Source: Methanobacteriota archaeon (GTDB taxonomy: Archaea > Methanobacteriota > Methanobacteria > Methanobacteriales > Methanobacteriaceae). Taken from it: DNA of 9,004 nucleotides. The stretch is taken from NCBI GenBank assembly GCA_023430285.1, contig JAEZAV010000190.1:1-9004 (forward strand), read 5' to 3'. The notes under the pieces were generated by a model. That model was not told where the DNA came from and searched no databases. It saw nothing but the letters and a program-made list of their open reading frames with translations. Position 1 is the stretch's first letter. Every line of letters starts with the position of its first letter. The translations under genes were made by a program, and so were the position numbers. Shown piece after piece: positions 5,388 through 9,004 of this stretch.

Positions 5388-8300
5388 ATGTATAAAAATA
5401 AACAATCGGGTACTACAATGTCTGATGTTTCAAAAGAATTCCTAATAGATTATAGAACTATTTTTAAATCCAGTCCTGATGCTGTAATAATTACACAGTC
5501 CGATGGAAGTATATCCTATGCAAATTCTGCTGCAGAGAAATTATTTGGTTATACGCAAAGGGAGATTTGTGAAATGGGAAGATCAGGAATAGTGGACAGC
5601 ACAGATACTAATTTAGATTGGATACTCGCTGAAAGGGAAAAAACAGGAAAAATCCATGGCGAACTCAGACATATAAAAAAGGATGGAACCAAATTTACTG
5701 CTGAAATATCTTCCAATGCTTTCACGGATGAAAAAGGTGTTGAACGAAACTTAATAACAATACGTGACATTACTAAACGTAAAATGGATGAAAATAGGGT
5801 TAAATTTCAAGCCATTCTTTTGAGTAAAGTGAATGATGCAGTTTTCGGTTTGGACATGAATTTTAGGATTGTTTACCTCAACTGGGGTGCTAAGAAAATG
5901 TTTGGCTACACACAAGAAGAAGTTCTTGGAAGAAATCCCTACGAACTACTCCAAACAAACATAAATCTTGACCTCCAACCCAAAGAAAAGGCCTTGAATG
6001 GAAGAACCAGCACACTTGTTGGGGTCCAAGATAAAAATGGGAAACATTTGGTAGTTGAACAGAACACAACTAAAATAACTTCAGATTCCATGGCCACAAC
6101 GGGTTACGTAGTAATCTACCATGATATGACAGATTATAAAATGGCGGAGAATACTGTCCAAAATACTTTAAAACGTTTATACAGTATTTTATCAAACATA
6201 AGAGCTAGTGTATTACTTGTGACTAACGATAACAGTGTAGAATACTTAAATCCTGCTTTTTGTGATTACTTCCACCTAGATGAACAGCCAGAGGATTTGA
6301 TTGGAATCTCTGATAAAACCATGATCAAGAAGATCAAAAACAGCTACAGAGATCCAGATGCAGAAATTGCACGTATAAAAGAAATAACAAGTACAATGAA
6401 GCCAGTTGCAGGCGAAGAAGTGACTATGAAAACTGGGGAAACATGTATTAGGGATTTTATTCCCATAACCATGGATCGCAAATCCTATGGAAGGTTGTGG
6501 CTTCACCTCGATATCAGCGAACGTAAAAGGGTGGAAGAGCATAAACAAAATCTTCTCGAAAGCAAGGAAAAATTAACAGAAAAGCTTCAAGCTTCTAATC
6601 AAGAGCTTGTTTCCCTCACACAAAAACTACAAATAACCAATCAAATAGTGGAAGCAAACAGAGACGAGCTTTTAACAGTGAACCGTGCCCTTAAGGAAAG
6701 TCAAGAAAAATTTTCAAAGGCATTTCATGCGAACTCTGCATCTGTAGCCATAAGTGACCTGGATGGATACTTTTCAGATGTTAATCATAGCTACACCCAG
6801 CTTACAGGGTACAGTAGATCAGAACTCATTGGTAACAGATCAGTTGATCTTGGTATCATAAGATTAGAAGATCGTGAAAAGTTCCAAAAGAAATTGGTGG
6901 ACAATGGTTCTGTAAAAAGCATGCAACTTGAAATTTATACGAAATCCGGTGATAAACGTATTGTTATAACCGATGCTGAAACCATTGAAGTGGAAGGGGA
7001 AATCAAGATCATCACATTCAACTTCGATATGACTGAACGCATCCAGATTATAAAGGAAAAAGAAAAGTTATTGAAATACGTTCAACATAAAAAAGGGGAG
7101 TTATCAACTCTTATAGAGAATATTGTGGATGAAGTATGGTTTTGTGATGCTCAAGGTAATATTATACTTGCAAATGCTTCGGCAAGGAATTTTCAGGCAA
7201 AGCTCGATGCAAAGGATCCTGATATACTCGATGAAATGATTTCTGCCGTGGACACATACTGTTCAGATGGATCTATACGTTTAAAAAGTGGTTCGCCATT
7301 GTACAGGGCTTTAAATGGCGAAGTTTTAGAAGATTTTGAAGAAAATGTGGTTGTACCAAAGACTGGGGAAAAACTAAATCGCCATGTGACATCTGCACCC
7401 ATTAAAGATGATAAAGGTAGGGTAACTGGGGCTGTTGCAGTTGTGCGTGACACAACCAAACGAAAGGAAACTGAGGACAGGTTAATTAACACCTTAAAAG
7501 AACGTAATCAGTTAAACAGAATACTTGTAGCCCTTAGAAAAAGTAGTTTTGCCATGATGCATGCTGTGGATGAAGATTTCTATTTAAACGAAGTATGCAG
7601 GATAATAATTGAAGAATGCGGACATTCAATGGTTTGGATAGGCTACACAGATGAAGAAACAAAGAAGGTTGTTCCTGTTGCCTACTCAGGTTTTGAAGAG
7701 GACTACCTTAAAAATTTGAACTTGACCTGGGACGACACCCAGTATGGAAATGGACCTACAGGCAAGGCAATAAGAACAGGTCAGCCATGCATGTGCGAAG
7801 ATATGCTCGTGGATCCAAAATTTAAACCATGGAGAAAGGAAGCTTTGAAACGTGGCTATGCTTCTTCCATCGTGTTTCCGTTGATACACAACAAGAATGT
7901 GTTTGGTGCCCTCACCATCTACTCCCCTGAAACCAACCCATTTTCAGAGGAAGAAAAAAAATTACTCCAAGAGCTTGCAAATGATATTTCATTTGGAATC
8001 ACTACCTTAAGACTTCAAAGGGCACATAAGAAAGCAGAAACTGCATTGAGAAGCAGTTTAATAGATCTCAAACGTTCAAATGCCGAACTTGAACAGTTCG
8101 CATACATCACTTCCCACGACCTCAGAGAACCACTTCGAATGATTACCAGTTTTTTACAGCTTTTAGAGAGAAGATACAAGAATGAACTCGACAGTGATGC
8201 CCATGAATTCATTGATTTCGCTGTGAATGGTGCCAAAAGGTTGGACACCATGATCAACGATATTTTAATATATTCCAGGGTGGCCAAGAAAAAAAGGGCT

Positions 8301-8768
8301 TTAGAAAGAGTGGATATGAACACCGTGCTCAAAAGAACATGCATGAATTTGAAGACTGCCATAGATGAAAACAATGCCAGAGTAATTTACAACCATCTTC
8401 CCACTGTAATGGCAGATGAAAATCTCATGGTGCAACTTTTCCAGAATCTAATAGGCAATTCAATTAAATATAAGGGAGAATCTGAACCTGAAATCAATAT
8501 TACATCACTAAAAAAGGGTTCAAAATGGTTGTTCTGTGTTAAAGATAATGGAATTGGTATTTCAGAGGAGTATCTTGAGAAGATATTCGTTGTGTTCCAG
8601 AGGTTGCACACGGAGCAAGATTATGAAGGAACAGGGATTGGCCTGGCCATAGCCCAAAAAATTGTGCATCAACATGGCGGAATCATATGGGTCAAATCTC
8701 AACTTGGAAAGGGTGCAAAATTCTGCTTCACCCTACCTACGGAACCTGAAAACACTTTACTAACCTAA
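5388..8768 (+). CDS. Multi-PAS/GAF cytoplasmic sensor histidine kinase, paralogue (1126 aa)
   Basis: This is the second soluble hybrid-free histidine kinase. Approximate domains: PAS 22-132; PAS 140-250; PAS 262-382; coiled coil 383-441 with three 14-residue repeats; PAS 442-552; PAS 572-692; GAF 712-878 (GHSMVWIGY, GNGPTGKAIRTGQPCMC); HisKA 900-966; HATPase 1011-1117. The phosphoacceptor is His910 in ITSHDLREPL. The N box has Asn1020 and Asn1024, the G1 box is DNGIG at 1053-1057, and the G2 box is GTGIGL at 1081-1086, so it should be active. No membrane segment, signal peptide or receiver is visible. The first two PAS domains and the kinase core are clearly related to those of the kinase at 369; the middle is rearranged. 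Start: AGGTTGATC (5370-5378) lies 9 nt before the ATG at 5388. The ATG at 5418 (Met11) fits better with the paralogue's N-terminus and with the TATA position. The signal and the partner regulator are unknown. Confidence 0.95.
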   Translation: MYKNKQSGTTMSDVSKEFLIDYRTIFKSSPDAVIITQSDGSISYANSAAEKLFGYTQREICEMGRSGIVDSTDTNLDWILAEREKTGKIHGELRHIKKDGTKFTAEISSNAFTDEKGVERNLITIRDITKRKMDENRVKFQAILLSKVNDAVFGLDMNFRIVYLNWGAKKMFGYTQEEVLGRNPYELLQTNINLDLQPKEKALNGRTSTLVGVQDKNGKHLVVEQNTTKITSDSMATTGYVVIYHDMTDYKMAENTVQNTLKRLYSILSNIRASVLLVTNDNSVEYLNPAFCDYFHLDEQPEDLIGISDKTMIKKIKNSYRDPDAEIARIKEITSTMKPVAGEEVTMKTGETCIRDFIPITMDRKSYGRLWLHLDISERKRVEEHKQNLLESKEKLTEKLQASNQELVSLTQKLQITNQIVEANRDELLTVNRALKESQEKFSKAFHANSASVAISDLDGYFSDVNHSYTQLTGYSRSELIGNRSVDLGIIRLEDREKFQKKLVDNGSVKSMQLEIYTKSGDKRIVITDAETIEVEGEIKIITFNFDMTERIQIIKEKEKLLKYVQHKKGELSTLIENIVDEVWFCDAQGNIILANASARNFQAKLDAKDPDILDEMISAVDTYCSDGSIRLKSGSPLYRALNGEVLEDFEENVVVPKTGEKLNRHVTSAPIKDDKGRVTGAVAVVRDTTKRKETEDRLINTLKERNQLNRILVALRKSSFAMMHAVDEDFYLNEVCRIIIEECGHSMVWIGYTDEETKKVVPVAYSGFEEDYLKNLNLTWDDTQYGNGPTGKAIRTGQPCMCEDMLVDPKFKPWRKEALKRGYASSIVFPLIHNKNVFGALTIYSPETNPFSEEEKKLLQELANDISFGITTLRLQRAHKKAETALRSSLIDLKRSNAELEQFAYITSHDLREPLRMITSFLQLLERRYKNELDSDAHEFIDFAVNGAKRLDTMINDILIYSRVAKKKRALERVDMNTVLKRTCMNLKTAIDENNARVIYNHLPTVMADENLMVQLFQNLIGNSIKYKGESEPEINITSLKKGSKWLFCVKDNGIGISEEYLEKIFVVFQRLHTEQDYEGTGIGLAIAQKIVHQHGGIIWVKSQLGKGAKFCFTLPTEPENTLLT

Positions 8769-8804
8769 AATTTACACTTGTTTTTAATTAGCTATCCAGA
8801 AACA

Positions 8805-8829
8805 CCCTTTAAGAATCTTGCTTGAAGGG
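8805..8829 (+). terminator. Hairpin after the second kinase gene
   Basis: CCCTTTAAG (8805-8813) pairs with CTTGAAGGG (8821-8829) over nine positions including one U-G wobble, around a 7-nt loop. It lies 37 bp after the stop codon. It is not followed by a T-run, but T5 precedes it (8781-8785) and a stronger T-rich tract follows at 8899-8911. It may be a terminator or a 3'-end structure. Confidence 0.4.
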
Positions 8830-8898
8830 ATTTGCCATCAAAAATTCACCATATAAAATTCCTTTCCATTGTCTGTTAAATTTATTTTAAATGAGCTA

Positions 8899-8911
8899 TT
8901 TTCTTTTTTTT
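8899..8911 (+). terminator. T-rich tract, candidate archaeal terminator
   Basis: TTTTCTTTTTTTT is the longest T-rich run downstream of the second kinase. Archaeal RNA polymerase commonly releases at such tracts without a stem. It would end any transcript that passes the hairpin at 8805. Confidence 0.4.
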
Positions 8912-8973
8912 AATAATTGTAGAGGTTAATTAGGTTTAGATATAGAAGGAATTTTTAATTTAAAAGTTTAACT

Positions 8974-8993
8974 ATTTATAACTATCGATAGTT
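8974..8993 (+). promoter_or_regulatory. TATA-like element overlapping a perfect 14-bp palindrome
   Basis: ATTTATAA (8974-8981) resembles an archaeal TATA box. It overlaps by two bases the exact palindrome AACTATCGATAGTT (8980-8993). Transcription would begin near the window edge (about 9000-9005), so the regulated gene would lie just outside. A palindrome between TATA box and start site is a typical archaeal repressor position, where a bound protein blocks polymerase recruitment. The orientation is inferred only from the TATA-like sequence. Confidence 0.4.
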
Positions 8994-9004
8994 TAATATT
9001 CTAC

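Overview
The window is an AT-rich stretch that most likely comes from a methanogenic archaeon of the Methanobacteriales, probably Methanobacterium or a close relative. This is an inference. It rests on large soluble multi-PAS/GAF histidine kinases of the methanogen type, ribosome binding sites matching the archaeal GGAGGTGATC consensus, frequent ATA (Ile) and AGA/AGG (Arg) codons, a TTG start, and TATA-box-like rather than -35/-10-like sequences upstream of genes.

Layout. Positions 1-105 are the last 34 codons of an alpha/beta-hydrolase-like gene, followed by a good hairpin/T-run terminator. Positions 369-4118 (+) encode a 1249-residue cytoplasmic sensor histidine kinase ordered PAS-PAS-coiled coil-GAF-PAS-PAS-PAS-GAF-HisKA-HATPase. 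Positions 4219-5031 (-), convergent with it, encode a one-polypeptide fusion of a VOC (glyoxalase/bleomycin-resistance) domain and an SRPBCC/AHSA1 domain, with its own hairpin terminator. A 356-bp divergent intergenic region carries a perfect 8+8 bp inverted repeat next to the fusion gene's ribosome binding site, and a 10-bp direct repeat. Positions 5388-8768 (+) encode a second, paralogous kinase of 1126 residues ordered PAS-PAS-PAS-coiled coil-PAS-PAS-GAF-HisKA-HATPase. The last 236 bp hold no gene. They end in a TATA-like element overlapping a perfect 14-bp palindrome, which looks like the regulated promoter of a gene just outside the window.

How it works together. The two kinases share homologous N-terminal PAS pairs, a coiled-coil linker built of three 14-residue repeats, and very similar catalytic cores. 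The sensory modules between differ, so they look like a duplicated pair that diverged by domain shuffling. Neither has a transmembrane segment or a fused receiver domain, and no response regulator is in the window, so their partners lie elsewhere. The second GAF domain of the first kinase carries a Cys-x-x-Cys and a Gly-His-Pro motif. This makes it a candidate for a heme/redox GAF of the kind described for the Methanosarcina kinase MsmS. That is the most testable functional lead here. I found no RNA genes, CRISPR arrays or insertion sequences. I see no evidence for a clearly undescribed system; the most unusual items are the VOC-SRPBCC fusion, the shuffled kinase pair and the palindromic candidate operators.
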